Below, piece after piece: positions 53,759 to 63,998 of a DNA stretch of 64,000 bases (positions are counted from its first letter, which is position 1; every line of letters starts with the position of its first letter). The position numbers and the translations under genes were made by a program. The notes under the pieces were generated by a model. That model searched no databases. It saw only the letters and a program-made list of their open reading frames with translations, and was not told the origin of the DNA. This DNA comes from Microvirga alba (GTDB taxonomy: Bacteria; Pseudomonadota; Alphaproteobacteria; Rhizobiales; Beijerinckiaceae): the NCBI RefSeq assembly GCF_015694465.1, contig NZ_JADQDO010000003.1:1-64000 (forward strand), written 5' to 3'.

Positions 53759-55174
53759 ATGAACGCTCCTTCCATCACGACCAGCTCGGCCCAGGACACC
53801 GCCGTCCCGAGCCGCTTCAATCTGGCGGCCGCCCTCAAGGACGCCTTCATCACCGCGCTGATCGCGCTTGGCCTGTCCATTCCGATCCTGTCCTACAAGA
53901 CGGAGCAGAACGGGTCCGATCTGTTCCTCGCCTCGCGGTGGCGTCTGGTGGCGATTTTCTGCGCCATCGTCTTCGTCCTTCGCGTTCTGGAACATGCCTT
54001 CCTGGCAACCCGGGCCGCGCGCAAGGCGCTGCCGGATCCGCATCAGGCGACCGAGCCCGTCCACGCCGAGCCGAGCGCCTACCAGAAGGTCTCCCGTTTC
54101 GCGATTCCCATGTTCCTGGGCGTCGCGGTCAGCTTCCCGATCCTGGTCTATCTGGTCCAGGGCGGCCTGAACGAATCGCGCTACTGGGTCGATCTCGGCA
54201 TCCTCATCCTCACCTATGTGATGCTCGGATGGGGCCTGAACATCGTGGTCGGCCTCGCGGGCCTGCTCGATCTCGGCTACGTCGCCTTCTATGCAGTCGG
54301 CGCGTATTCCTATGCCCTGCTCTCGACCACGTTCGGCCTGTCCTTCTGGATCTGCCTTCCGCTCGCGGGCATTCTTGCCGCCTTCTGGGGCATGATCCTG
54401 GGCTTCCCGGTGCTGCGCCTGCGCGGCGACTATCTCGCCATCGTCACCCTCGCCTTCGGTGAGATCATCCGCCTCGTTCTCATCAACTGGGTCGATCTGA
54501 CGAATGGCGGCGCCGGCATCTCCTCGATCCCGCGCGCGAGCTTCTTCGGCTTGCCGTTCACGGCTGGCGAAGGCGGGTTCGCGGACACGTTCGGGCTCGA
54601 GTTCCACGGCATGCACCGGATGATCTTTCTCTATTACCTCATCCTGGCGCTCGCGCTTCTGACCAACTTCGTCACCATGCGCCTGCGCCGGCTGCCCATC
54701 GGCCGGGCCTGGGAGGCTCTGCGCGAGGATGAGATTGCCTGCCGCTCGCTGGGCATCAACACCACGAACACGAAGCTGACGGCCTTTGCCATCGGCGCCA
54801 TGTTCGGCGGCTTTGCCGGCTCGTTCTTCGCGGTGCGTCAGGGCTTCGTCTCTCCGGAAAGCTTCAACTTCCTGGAGTCGGCGATCATCCTGGCCATCGT
54901 GGTGCTCGGCGGCATGGGCTCCCAGATCGGCGTCGCCATCGCGGCCATCGTGCTCGTCGGCGGTCCGGAAATGCTGCGTAACCTGACCTTCCTCAAGGCG
55001 GTCTTCGGCGAAGGGTTCGACCCTAACGAATATCGCCTGCTGCTCTTCGGCATGGGCATGGTCGCCATGATGGTATGGCGTCCGCGTGGCCTCATTTCGG
55101 AGCGCGAACCCTCGGTGATCTTGAAAGAGCGCAAGGCTATTTCCGGCTCGCTCGTGAAGGAAGGACACGGCTAA
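53759..55174 (+). CDS. livM: Branched-chain amino acid ABC transporter permease LivM
   Basis: 471 residues, larger than LivH because of an N-terminal extension with membrane segments. The core is [35 protein letters not shown], and [51 protein letters not shown] is the coupling region. livG starts within the stop codon (TAATG), so translation is coupled. Confidence 0.96.
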   Translation: MNAPSITTSSAQDTAVPSRFNLAAALKDAFITALIALGLSIPILSYKTEQNGSDLFLASRWRLVAIFCAIVFVLRVLEHAFLATRAARKALPDPHQATEPVHAEPSAYQKVSRFAIPMFLGVAVSFPILVYLVQGGLNESRYWVDLGILILTYVMLGWGLNIVVGLAGLLDLGYVAFYAVGAYSYALLSTTFGLSFWICLPLAGILAAFWGMILGFPVLRLRGDYLAIVTLAFGEIIRLVLINWVDLTNGGAGISSIPRASFFGLPFTAGEGGFADTFGLEFHGMHRMIFLYYLILALALLTNFVTMRLRRLPIGRAWEALREDEIACRSLGINTTNTKLTAFAIGAMFGGFAGSFFAVRQGFVSPESFNFLESAIILAIVVLGGMGSQIGVAIAAIVLVGGPEMLRNLTFLKAVFGEGFDPNEYRLLLFGMGMVAMMVWRPRGLISEREPSVILKERKAISGSLVKEGHG

Positions 55175-56012
55175 TGCGCTGGCAACAAGACCCCATTCTC
55201 GACGTACAGCATCTCACGATGCGCTTCGGCGGCCTCGTCGCCATCAACGACCTGTCCTTCAAGGCCGGGCGCGGCGACATCACCGCGCTCATCGGGCCCA
55301 ACGGCGCGGGCAAGACGACCGTCTTCAACTGCATCACCGGCTTCTACAAGCCGACGGAGGGCATGCTCGCCTTACGCAAGCCGGACGGTTCGCAACTGCT
55401 GTTGGAGCGCCTGCCGGGCTTCGACATTAACTGGAAGGCCAAGGTCGCCCGCACCTTCCAGAACATCCGCCTGTTCTCGGGCATGACCGTGCTTGAGAAC
55501 CTGCTGGTGGCGCAGCACAACCCGCTGATGATTTCCTCCGGCTTCACGTTCCTGGGCGTTCTTGGGCTGGGCGGCTACGCCAAGGCCGAGCGCGCGGCTA
55601 TCGAACGCGCGAAGTTCTGGTTGGAGAAGACCCGTCTCATCGACCGGGCCGACGATCCCGCCGGCGACCTGCCTTACGGCGACCAGCGCCGTCTGGAAAT
55701 CGCTCGCGCCATGTGCACGGACCCTCTCCTGCTCTGCCTCGACGAGCCTGCGGCGGGCCTCAACCCGCGCGAGTCGCACGATCTCAACGAGCTCCTGCTG
55801 TCGATCCGCAAGGATCACGGCACCTCGATCCTGCTGATCGAGCACGACATGTCGGTCGTGATGGAGATTTCGGATCACGTCGTGGTGCTCGATTACGGCA
55901 CCAAGATCTCGGACGGTTCGCCGAACGAGGTGAAAAACGATCCGCGCGTCATCGCCGCCTATCTCGGCGTCGACGATGAGGAGATCGCCAAGGTCGAAGC
56001 GGAGATCGGCGC

Positions 56013-56016
<4 letters not shown>
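55174..56016 (+). CDS. livG: Branched-chain amino acid ABC transporter ATP-binding protein LivG
   Basis: 280-residue ATPase. Walker A GPNGAGKTT, signature-like PYGDQRRLEIARA, Walker B LLCLDEPAAGLNP, H-loop IEHDMSVV and the characteristic [40 protein letters not shown] is the start. Overlaps livF by 4 bases. Confidence 0.96.
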
Positions 56017-56791
<775 letters not shown>

Positions 56792-56792
<1 letters not shown>

Positions 56793-57154
56793 TGCAGGGT
56801 TTGCTTTATGAAGAGCGCTCGATCTGGCTCTTTCTCTTCATCACGGTCGTGCTTGGCGGTTCGGCCGCCTGGATGACCGGGCGGGCCATCGCCATTACCT
56901 GGCGGCCCTTCTGGAACCTGGTCCTCTACCTGCTGATTCTGGCAGCGGCGGTGCGGTTCATCCACTTCGCCCTGTTCCAGGGCACGCTCCTGTCGGTTCA
57001 CTATTACGCCATCGATGCGATCGTCCTTCTCATCATCGGAACCCTGGGCTTCAAATACAACCGGGCCCGGATGATGACGTCGCAATATCGTTGGCTTTAT
57101 GAGAGGTCCGGCCCGTTCGGCTGGAAGGAAAAGGCCTCTAATACGAACGGCTAA
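56792..57154 (+). CDS. DUF6867-type membrane protein in liv operon
   Basis: 120-residue protein with three hydrophobic segments and a short basic cytosolic end (YNRARMMTSQYRWLYERSGPFGWKEK). It matches the small membrane protein often located between livF and the substrate-binding protein gene in Rhizobiales. It may assist the liv transporter; role unproven. It shares one base with the livF stop. Confidence 0.85.
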
Positions 57155-57169
57155 GCTCAAGAAATTCCG

Positions 57170-57206
57170 GCGTGACTTCCGCTCAAAAAGAGTCATGATG
57201 TCACGC
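57170..57206. promoter_or_regulatory. Palindrome in leader of substrate-binding protein gene
   Basis: GCGTGAC (57170-57176) and GTCACGC (57200-57206) are perfect reverse complements with 23 bases between, located 75 bases before the substrate binder start. It may be an operator or mRNA hairpin that lets the binder gene be expressed above the rest of the operon. Confidence 0.35.
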
Positions 57207-57280
57207 GGACGGCGGGCTCGACCTGCTGAAACCGGCCCCGAGGAAGGGGGCCTATAAAACCACCCCAGAGGAGTGACCTC

Positions 57281-58408
57281 ATGAAAAAGATGCTGTTGAC
57301 CAGCGTAGCGCTTGGTCTTGGCCTTGCCTTTTCCGGCGCGGCCAACGCGCAGATCAAGATCGGCGTCGCAGGCCCGATCACCGGCCCGAACGCCGCTTTC
57401 GGCGCGCAGCTGAAGAATGGCGTCGAGCAGGCTGTTGAAGACATCAACGCCGCCGGCGGCATCAATGGCCAGAAGCTGCAGGTCGTCGTCGGCGACGACG
57501 TTTCCGACCCCAAGCAGGGCGTGTCGGTGGCGAACAAGTTCGCAGCCGAGGGCGTGAAGATGGTCGTCGGCCACTTCAACTCCGGCGTCTCGATCCCGGC
57601 CTCGCAGGTCTACGAAGAAGCCGGCATCGTCCAGGTCACCCCGGCCTCGACCAACCCGCAGTTCACCGAGCGCAAGATGTGGAACACCTTCCGCACCTGC
57701 GGCCGCGACGACCAGCAGGGCGCGGTTGCCGGCGGCTATCTCGCCGACAAGTTCAAGGGCAAGAAGGTCGCCGTCGTTCACGACAAGACCCCCTACGGCA
57801 AGGGCCTCGCCGACGAGACCCTGAAGGCCATGAATGCCAAGGGCCTCAAGGAAGTCGTGTATGAAGGCATCAACCCGGGCGAGAAGGACTATTCCGCGCT
57901 CGTGTCGAAGCTGAAGCAGGCCGGCGTTGACGTCGTCTATTACGGCGGCCTCCACACGGAAGCCGGCCTCATCATCCGCCAGATGCGCGATCAGGGCCTT
58001 GCCGCCCCGATGATGTCGGGCGACGGCATCGTGTCGGCCGAGTTCGTCTCGATCGCCGGCCCGGGCGCCGAAGGCACCCTGATGACCTTCTCGCCGGATC
58101 CGCGCAAGAACCCGAACGCGAAGGACGTCGTGGCCAAGTTCAAGGCCAAGAACTACGATCCCGAAGCCTACACCCTCTACAGCTACGCCGCGGCCCAGAT
58201 CCTGGCCGAGGCAGCCAAGCAGGCCGGCGGCCCCGACGGCAAGAAGATGGCTGCCGCCATGCATTCGGGCAAGCCGTTCAAGACCGTCATCGGCGACATC
58301 TCCTATGACGCCAAGGGCGACATCACCCGTCCGGACTACATCATGTACGTCTGGAAGAAGGGCGCTGATGGCAAGATCGATTACTCCGGCAACGAGCTCG
58401 GCATGTAA
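57281..58408 (+). CDS. livK: Branched-chain amino acid ABC transporter substrate-binding protein
   Basis: 375-residue periplasmic binding protein. Signal peptide MKKMLLTSVALGLGLAFSGAANA, then the LivJ/LivK fold: KIGVAGPITGPNAAFGAQLKNGVEQAVEDINAAGGINGQKLQVVVGDDVSDPKQGVSVANK, and YGKGLADETLKAM. AGAGGAG precedes the ATG. Gene lies apart from the permeases but in the same direction, ending in a strong terminator. Ligand could be a branched-chain amino acid or another amino acid. Confidence 0.95.
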   Translation: MKKMLLTSVALGLGLAFSGAANAQIKIGVAGPITGPNAAFGAQLKNGVEQAVEDINAAGGINGQKLQVVVGDDVSDPKQGVSVANKFAAEGVKMVVGHFNSGVSIPASQVYEEAGIVQVTPASTNPQFTERKMWNTFRTCGRDDQQGAVAGGYLADKFKGKKVAVVHDKTPYGKGLADETLKAMNAKGLKEVVYEGINPGEKDYSALVSKLKQAGVDVVYYGGLHTEAGLIIRQMRDQGLAAPMMSGDGIVSAEFVSIAGPGAEGTLMTFSPDPRKNPNAKDVVAKFKAKNYDPEAYTLYSYAAAQILAEAAKQAGGPDGKKMAAAMHSGKPFKTVIGDISYDAKGDITRPDYIMYVWKKGADGKIDYSGNELGM

Positions 58409-58438
58409 TCGATCGGCCAACGCCGAGATTTAAAGAAA

Positions 58439-58466
58439 CCCGCCCTGGCGACAGGGCGGGTTTTTT
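58439..58466 (+). terminator. Rho-independent terminator after liv operon
   Basis: CCCGCCCTG (58439-58447), loop GCGA, CAGGGCGGG (58452-58460), then TTTTTT. Perfect 9-base stem, 30 bases after the substrate-binding protein stop. Confidence 0.93.
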
Positions 58467-58514
58467 ATCGCGACGTTTCACTCCGCGCGTAGGAAGGTTG
58501 CATCCGCCCCTCTC

Positions 58515-58982
58515 CTACGCGCGCTCGATCCGGGCCCCAAAGCATCCACGCCGGGCGAAATGTGTGTCCACATGGGCGACGTTGGGATTGGCCAGGAAGC
58601 GCTCGATCACGGCGAGAACCTGTTCGCCTTCGGCCACCTCGGCATCGACGATCAGAGCGTCTGAATCGTAGGCCCGCAGCGACAACAGCCGGTCGCGTAG
58701 CATCGGCGGCAGTTCGTCCCGATAATGTCCTGCCTTGGCCAAGCGGCTGACGAAGATCGGTCCGCTGACACGATAGGGCGAGGTCGGCGTGGATTGATGG
58801 GCATGGTTGATGAGCAGAAGCTCCTCGCCCTTCCCTACCCGCGTCAGTGAGACACGGCATGGATAGGCATCGGCTTCGTCGGCAACGACCTTGAGGGCCC
58901 CGACGGCGGACAGCTCCGCCTCAGAGAAGTTGAACAGCGGCGCAAACAACGCGGCGTCGAGCCCACGGATTTGAAACGACAT
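58515..58982 (-). CDS. DUF1203 family protein
   Basis: 155-residue cytoplasmic protein with the DUF1203 layout: YPCRVSLTRVGKGEELLLINHAHQSTPTSPYRVSGPIFVSR, and NVAHVDTHFARRGCFGARIER. The His and Cys near the ends are conserved in the family. Function unknown. ATG 58982 is used; longer reading frames pass through ccdA on another frame. Faces ccdA upstream on the same strand. Confidence 0.9.
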   Translation of the reverse strand: MSFQIRGLDAALFAPLFNFSEAELSAVGALKVVADEADAYPCRVSLTRVGKGEELLLINHAHQSTPTSPYRVSGPIFVSRLAKAGHYRDELPPMLRDRLLSLRAYDSDALIVDAEVAEGEQVLAVIERFLANPNVAHVDTHFARRGCFGARIERA

Positions 58983-59053
58983 GACGATCTCCTTGAGTAG
59001 ATCGTCAGAATTGCAGGGTCCTTGGTTCCATACGACCCGTTTCCTGCTTCGTC

Positions 59054-59779
59054 TTATCCCAATCGCCCGAGAGCCGGAAACGCCTCCAGCAGCCAGAAGG
59101 ACATGTTGGTGATCCAACCGGTGAGGAAGGCGATGCCGGTCAGGATGAGAAGAACCCCCATCGCTTTCTCGATGACGCCGAAGCGCGAGCGCACACGCTT
59201 CAAAAGCGCGACGAAGGGCTTCATGGCGAAGGCCGCGAGCAAGAACGGGATGCCGAGCCCTAGAGAATAGGCCGCCAGCAGCAGGGCGCCACGCGCGACG
59301 CTCGTCTCCGACCCGGCAACCGCGAGGATTGCCGCCAGAACGGGACCGATGCACGGCGTCCAGCCAAAGGCGAAGGCGAGGCCCATCACGTAAGCGCCCC
59401 AGAGCCCGACCGGCCGGTCCACGTTGAAGCGGGCTTCCCGGTAGAGGAAGCCGATCCGGAACACGCCGAGGAAATGCAGACCCATGACGATGATGGCGAG
59501 ACCCGCAATGGTGCTCAACACGTCGAGATATTGCCGGATCACCTGCCCCAAAGCCGAGGCGGTCGCGCCGAGAGCTACGAAAACCGTCGAGAACCCGGCC
59601 ACGAACAGGAGCGCGGCCAGGATGGCGCGGCGACGCACGGCGCCATCGCCTGCATTGAGCCGGTCGAACGTCGTGCCGGCCAGGAAGGAAAGATAAGGGG
59701 GCACCAGTGGCAGAACGCACGGGCTCAGGAAGCTGATGAGGCCGCCGAGCGCCGCGGCTGGGATGGATACATTGAGCAT
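59054..59779 (-). CDS. ccdA: Cytochrome c biogenesis protein CcdA
   Basis: 241-residue inner-membrane thiol-reductant carrier with six hydrophobic segments. The reactive cysteines lie in FLSPCVLPLVPPYLSFLAGTTF and FGWTPCIGPVLAAIL. It passes electrons from thioredoxin to periplasmic thiol proteins in cytochrome c maturation. ATG 59779 (MLNVSIPAAALGGL) is taken as start; divergent from the P1 peptidase gene. Confidence 0.94.
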   Translation of the reverse strand: MLNVSIPAAALGGLISFLSPCVLPLVPPYLSFLAGTTFDRLNAGDGAVRRRAILAALLFVAGFSTVFVALGATASALGQVIRQYLDVLSTIAGLAIIVMGLHFLGVFRIGFLYREARFNVDRPVGLWGAYVMGLAFAFGWTPCIGPVLAAILAVAGSETSVARGALLLAAYSLGLGIPFLLAAFAMKPFVALLKRVRSRFGVIEKAMGVLLILTGIAFLTGWITNMSFWLLEAFPALGRLG

Positions 59780-59873
59780 GGGGCCTTCTATCCCGTCGTG
59801 ATGGCACAAGAAAGCCTGTGAAAGCCGAGGTCGCCAGCTTGTGAACCGACGCGTTTTAGGCTTGCCTTACGTA

Positions 59874-60875
59874 ATGACCAACGCTCGCAATCTCATCACT
59901 GATGTCGCAGGCCTGCGGATCGGCAACGCCGATGATGCCACCCTCGGTTCAGGGGTCACCGTCGCCCTTTTCGACGAGCCTGCCGTTACCTCGTGCTTCG
60001 TCATGGGCGGCGCGCCCGGCACCCGCGAGACCGACCTCCTCGAACCCGACAAGCTTGCTCCCGGCATCAATGCGGTCGTCCTCTCCGGCGGCTCCGCTTT
60101 CGGCCTCGACGCGGCAAGCGGCGTGCAGGCCGCTTTGCGGGAGAAAGGTATCGGCTTCGCTGTCCGAGATGCGGTCGTTCCCCTCGTGCCGCAGGCCGTC
60201 ATCTTCGACCTGCTCAACGGTGGCGACAAGGGATGGGGACGCTACCCACCCTACCGGGAACTGGGCTACGACGCCGTCCAGAACGCCGGGCTGGATTTCA
60301 CCCTCGGCACCGTCGGCGGCGGCTATGGCGCGACGACGGCGAACCTCAAGGGCGGCCTCGGCTCGGCTAGTGCGGTCACCTCGTCCGGCCATACGGTCGG
60401 CGCGCTGGTGATCGTGAACAGCATCGCCTCCGCCGTCATCGGCAACGGGCCGCATTTCTGGGCGGGGGGATTTGAAGAGGATGATGAGTTCGGCGGCCTT
60501 GGCCTGCCGGCCAGGATCTCGCCTGCTGAGCGCAAGCTGATCTGGAAGGGCGGCCCTCAGCCGGCGACCACTATCGCACTCATCGCGACCGATGCGGTCT
60601 TGACGAAGAGCCTGGCCAAGCGCCTCGCCATTGCCTCCCACGCCGGTCTCGCTCGGGGCTTACGCTTCTCGCACGCCCTGTTCGACGGCGACACGATCTT
60701 TGCCGCTGCCACGAGTCGTAAGCCTCTTCGGGACGAAGCGGCCGAGTTCACGGAACTCACCGCCATCGCCGCCGACTGCCTGACCCGCGCCATCGCGCGC
60801 GGCGTCTACGAGGCGACGGCATTGCCTTATCCGGGCACGCTGCCCGCGTGGCGAGACAAGTTCGGGCGCGAGTAG
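59874..60875 (+). CDS. P1 family (DmpA/NylC-like) N-terminal nucleophile aminopeptidase
   Basis: 333-residue Ntn-hydrolase-like enzyme. MTNARNLITDVAGLRIGNADDATLGSGVTVALFDEPAVTSCFVMGGAPGTRETDLL, the GGSAFGLDAASGV stretch and the self-processing region HTVGALVIVNSIASAVIGNG match the P1 family of D-aminopeptidases and 6-aminohexanoate-oligomer hydrolases. These cleave themselves to two chains. ATG 59874 is chosen; GTG 59841 is an alternative. Substrate unknown. Confidence 0.88.
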   Translation: MTNARNLITDVAGLRIGNADDATLGSGVTVALFDEPAVTSCFVMGGAPGTRETDLLEPDKLAPGINAVVLSGGSAFGLDAASGVQAALREKGIGFAVRDAVVPLVPQAVIFDLLNGGDKGWGRYPPYRELGYDAVQNAGLDFTLGTVGGGYGATTANLKGGLGSASAVTSSGHTVGALVIVNSIASAVIGNGPHFWAGGFEEDDEFGGLGLPARISPAERKLIWKGGPQPATTIALIATDAVLTKSLAKRLAIASHAGLARGLRFSHALFDGDTIFAAATSRKPLRDEAAEFTELTAIAADCLTRAIARGVYEATALPYPGTLPAWRDKFGRE

Positions 60876-60887
60876 CGCCACGCTCCC

Positions 60888-61034
60888 CCCTCCCGCTTGC
60901 GGGGAGGGCCAGGGCGGCGCGATCCGACGGGCGAGCGAGACAGCGATGGGGACTGTATTCGGGTAGAGCTATTCGAAGAGAACGAACGCTCCGACTTTAC
61001 GCCCCACCTTGATCCCTCCCCGCAAGAGGGAGGG
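60888..61034. repeat. Inverted repeat between P1 peptidase and DadA-like genes
   Basis: CCCTCCCGCTTGCGGGGAGGG (60888-60908) and the reverse-complement-like CCCTCCCCGCAAGAGGGAGGG (61014-61034) flank about 105 bases. Each arm can also fold on itself. Different in sequence from the CATTCCGGG element but placed the same way, between convergent genes. Confidence 0.7.
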
Positions 61035-61057
61035 AAATCGCCTCGTTTTCCAAACCC

Positions 61058-62299
61058 TCAGAACCGATCCGGCCGATAGGGCTTCGGATCGATGACGGGC
61101 TTCTCGCCGGTGATCATCTCGGCCATCAGACGGCCGGTGATGGGGCCGAGCGTCATGCCGTGGTGGGCGTGGCCGAAGCTGAACCAGAGGTTCTTGTGGC
61201 GAGCCGCCTTGCCGATCACAGGCATCATGTCTGGCGTGCAGGGCCGCATGCCCATCCACGGCTCCTGATCCACCCGCTCGCCGAGCGGAAAGAACTGCTT
61301 GGCGATCGGCTCGGCGCGCTTGAGCTGAACTGGCGATTTCGGCGCATCGCGATCGGCGAATTCGGCGCCCGTGGTGAGACGGATGCCATTCGCCATCGGG
61401 GCAAGGAAATAGCCGCGCTCGAAATCGAGGGTCGGGCGGTTGAGCACCGCGTTGCCCTCAGGCTTGTAGTGCATGTGGTAGCCGCGCTTGACCGCCAGCG
61501 GGAACCGGTAGCCGAGCCGCCGCGTGACCAGATCGGCCCAGGGACCGAGCGCAACAACGACCTCGCCCGCTTCCACCGGACCCTTCTCGGTCCGGATGCG
61601 CCAGCCGGAAGCCGTCTCCTCGAGGCTCCGGGCATCCCCTTCGGCAAGCTCGCCGCCGAGGCGTTGGAACAGCTCCACGTAGGAGGTGGTCAACGCGAAG
61701 GGATCGAAGATCGCGGTGGGATCCGTCCAGTGGATGCCGCCCGTCAGCTCCGCTTTCAGGTGCGGCTCGCGATCCGCCACGCTCTTTGCGTCGAGCGCGT
61801 CGAAATTGACGCCGAAGTCGCGCTTGACCTGTTCGGCATCGCGAAATTGCTCGTCTCTCGCCTTCTCGCTGCGAAAAACCTTCATCCAGCCCGTCGGTCG
61901 GAGGAGTTGGGTCGAGCCAGCGTCCTCGGCCAGCGCCTTGTGCTCCGTCACGCTGTTCTCGATCAGCGGCGCATAGAGCCGCGCGATCGCTTTGTGCTGC
62001 GCGGGGCGCGAATGCATCCAGTACTGGAATAGGAAGGGCGCAAGCTTCGGCAGTGCCGCCAGATGGTAATGCGCGTCGATGGTGTTGTTGAGGGCGTAGC
62101 GCAGCAACGCGCCGAAATCGTGCGGGAAGCCGTAAGGATAGACGCCCTCGCGCTGGATCAGGCCCGCATTGCCGAAGGAGGTCTCGCCCCCCGGTCCGCG
62201 CCGGTCCACCAGAAGCACGGAACGGCCTCGCTTTTGCAGGTGAATGGCAATCGACACGCCGACGATGCCAGCGCCCAGAACAACAACATCCTTACGCAT
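61058..62299 (-). CDS. FAD-dependent oxidoreductase, D-amino acid dehydrogenase-like (DadA)
   Basis: 413-residue flavoprotein. The N-terminal FAD motif is VVVLGAGIVGVSIAIHLQKRGRSVLLVD, followed by GGETSFGNAGLIQ (typical for DadA), and the C-terminal GMRPCTPDMMPVIGKA and WFSFGHAHHGMTLGPITG complete the DAO fold. It likely oxidises a D-amino acid or similar imino substrate and feeds electrons to the membrane. GGCGGAG precedes ATG 62299. Confidence 0.88.
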   Translation of the reverse strand: MRKDVVVLGAGIVGVSIAIHLQKRGRSVLLVDRRGPGGETSFGNAGLIQREGVYPYGFPHDFGALLRYALNNTIDAHYHLAALPKLAPFLFQYWMHSRPAQHKAIARLYAPLIENSVTEHKALAEDAGSTQLLRPTGWMKVFRSEKARDEQFRDAEQVKRDFGVNFDALDAKSVADREPHLKAELTGGIHWTDPTAIFDPFALTTSYVELFQRLGGELAEGDARSLEETASGWRIRTEKGPVEAGEVVVALGPWADLVTRRLGYRFPLAVKRGYHMHYKPEGNAVLNRPTLDFERGYFLAPMANGIRLTTGAEFADRDAPKSPVQLKRAEPIAKQFFPLGERVDQEPWMGMRPCTPDMMPVIGKAARHKNLWFSFGHAHHGMTLGPITGRLMAEMITGEKPVIDPKPYRPDRF

Positions 62300-62508
62300 G
62301 GAAACTCCGCCCCATTCCTTCAAAGGCCTCTCATTGATTGAGAGCCAAGGGGCCTATTGCCCCTTTTGCGTGCGGTTATTTACTCCCGATCGTTCAAATC
62401 CGTCCATGTCTTTCCTGTGGCAAATAGCCCTCTCCCCACATGTCTCGATGACGCGACCGAGGCATAAGTCCCGTTGCCGTGAAGGTAAGCTCGTGCTACC
62501 GCGCGGCC

Positions 62509-63180
62509 ATGACACGCCCCCTGCTCATCGCCCCATCCATCCTCTCCGCCGATTTCGCCAAGCTCGGCGAGGAGGTCCGTGCCGTCGACGCCGCTGGCGG
62601 CGACTGGATCCATATTGACGTGATGGACGGGCATTTCGTGCCCAACATCACCATGGGCCCGGACATCGTGAAGGCCATTCGCCCGCATTCGGCGAAGGTG
62701 TTCGACGTTCACCTGATGATCGCGCCGGTCGATCCCTACCTGGAGGCGTTCGCCAAAGCGGGTGCGGACGTGATCAGCATTCACGCGGAAGCGACCCCGC
62801 ACTTTCACCGCTCGCTCCAGACCATTCGTTCGCTCGGCAAGAAGGCGGGCGTGGTGCTGAATCCCGGCACCCACGAGACCGTCATCGAGCCAGTGCTCGA
62901 CCTGGTCGATCTGGTGCTTCTGATGACCGTCAATCCTGGCTTCGGCGGCCAGGCCTTCATCGGCTCGGTTTGCGAGAAGATCCGGCGGATCAAGGCCATG
63001 GTCGGCGACCGCGACATCGATATCGAGGTCGATGGCGGCGTGACCGTAGAGACCGCGCCCCTCGTGGCCGAGGCAGGGGCCAACGTTCTCGTCGCGGGCT
63101 CGGCGACCTTCAAGGGCGGGCCCGCGGCCTACGCCGGCAATATCGCGGCCATCCGCGAGGCGGCGGCCAAGGCGCGTTGA
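62509..63180 (+). CDS. rpe: Ribulose-phosphate 3-epimerase
   Basis: Interconverts ribulose-5-phosphate and xylulose-5-phosphate in the pentose phosphate and Calvin pathways. 223-residue TIM barrel. Metal and catalytic residues are in [47 protein letters not shown] and IEVDGGV. Start is ATG 62509; the extension to 62479 is weaker. Complete and standard length. Confidence 0.96.
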   Translation: MTRPLLIAPSILSADFAKLGEEVRAVDAAGGDWIHIDVMDGHFVPNITMGPDIVKAIRPHSAKVFDVHLMIAPVDPYLEAFAKAGADVISIHAEATPHFHRSLQTIRSLGKKAGVVLNPGTHETVIEPVLDLVDLVLLMTVNPGFGGQAFIGSVCEKIRRIKAMVGDRDIDIEVDGGVTVETAPLVAEAGANVLVAGSATFKGGPAAYAGNIAAIREAAAKAR

Positions 63181-63250
63181 GGCCGCCGGTTTAGTGGCGC
63201 GCGGGCCTATTCCCCGCGCGAAGGTGCGATGTCGAAGGCCGACCGCATGC

Positions 63251-63284
63251 AAAACCCAGGCAATCTGCCGCTAAGATGCCTGGG
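63251..63284 (-). terminator. Terminator of the minus-strand gene at the window end
   Basis: CCCAGGCA (63255-63262) pairs with TGCCTGGG (63277-63284); read on the minus strand TTTT follows at 63254-63251. It lies 25 bases beyond the stop of the last gene. Confidence 0.75.
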
Positions 63285-63308
63285 CTTTCAGATATACGGG
63301 TTTTGGTT

Positions 63309-63998
63309 CTACGAAGCGGAGACGAACTCGACGAAGGGTTCGAGGCTGCTGAAGGGCAACGTATACCGCTCACCCCGGAAGAGCGTCGGCACATCTTGCC
63401 CGCCCGCGTAGCCGGCGGTCAGCTTGCCGCGCACCGTGAAAGTCTCGCCGGCCTTCACGTGTCCCCAAGGCTCATCGATATAGTCGGTGATGCCGAGTTC
63501 GTTCAGCTTGGCCTCGACGGTCAGCGTCCGGGCGTGAGAGGGCAATTGCCGCAGGCTATTCTCGATATCATCACGCACGATGGCGTAGGCCGGATTTCGG
63601 ACTTTGTAGCGAAGCTCGGTGTCCTGGGTGAAGCGCCACACCGATCCTGACACCATCTGCTGTTGCATCGTGAGAGGTTCTGTCACCTTTGGCGCCTTCG
63701 TCCCCTTTTTGGCGCTCGCCGGGGCCTCGGCAGCCTGGACGTCGGCGATCAAGGCCCACTTGGTCGACCACTCGACTGCCCTGTAGTCGCCCTTGGTCAG
63801 CCGGTCGGTGAACTCCAAAATATCAGAAGCAATGTTTTGATTGCTGCCGCTGGCCTCGAAGTATCGCAGGCGCATGTCGTCGGGAAGAAGCAGATAGAAG
63901 TTGTCGCTCTTCACATCCACATCGAAGATGGTCTTGACCTTCACGACCTGATCGCGCGCGGACGTTGACGGTATCCCATCACCGGTCGGGTACACCAT
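63309..63998 (-). CDS. Hypothetical protein, start uncertain at window edge
   Basis: 229 residues from an ATG two bases inside the window; the true start may lie beyond it. MVYPTGDGIPSTSARDQVVKVKTIFDVDVKSDNFYLLLPDDMRL suggests a continuing domain rather than a normal N-terminus. The middle has an EWSTKWALIADV strand, a low-complexity APASAKKGTKAPK linker and then RFTQDTELRYKVRNPAYAIVRDDIENSLRQLP. Mostly beta-structure expected, no membrane segment seen in this part. Not recognised. Confidence 0.6.
   Translation of the reverse strand: MVYPTGDGIPSTSARDQVVKVKTIFDVDVKSDNFYLLLPDDMRLRYFEASGSNQNIASDILEFTDRLTKGDYRAVEWSTKWALIADVQAAEAPASAKKGTKAPKVTEPLTMQQQMVSGSVWRFTQDTELRYKVRNPAYAIVRDDIENSLRQLPSHARTLTVEAKLNELGITDYIDEPWGHVKAGETFTVRGKLTAGYAGGQDVPTLFRGERYTLPFSSLEPFVEFVSAS

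Noticed and set aside
53744..55168. 474-codon ORF opposite livM
   Set aside because: Shadow; extremely rich in Asp, Glu, Arg and His, with no motif.
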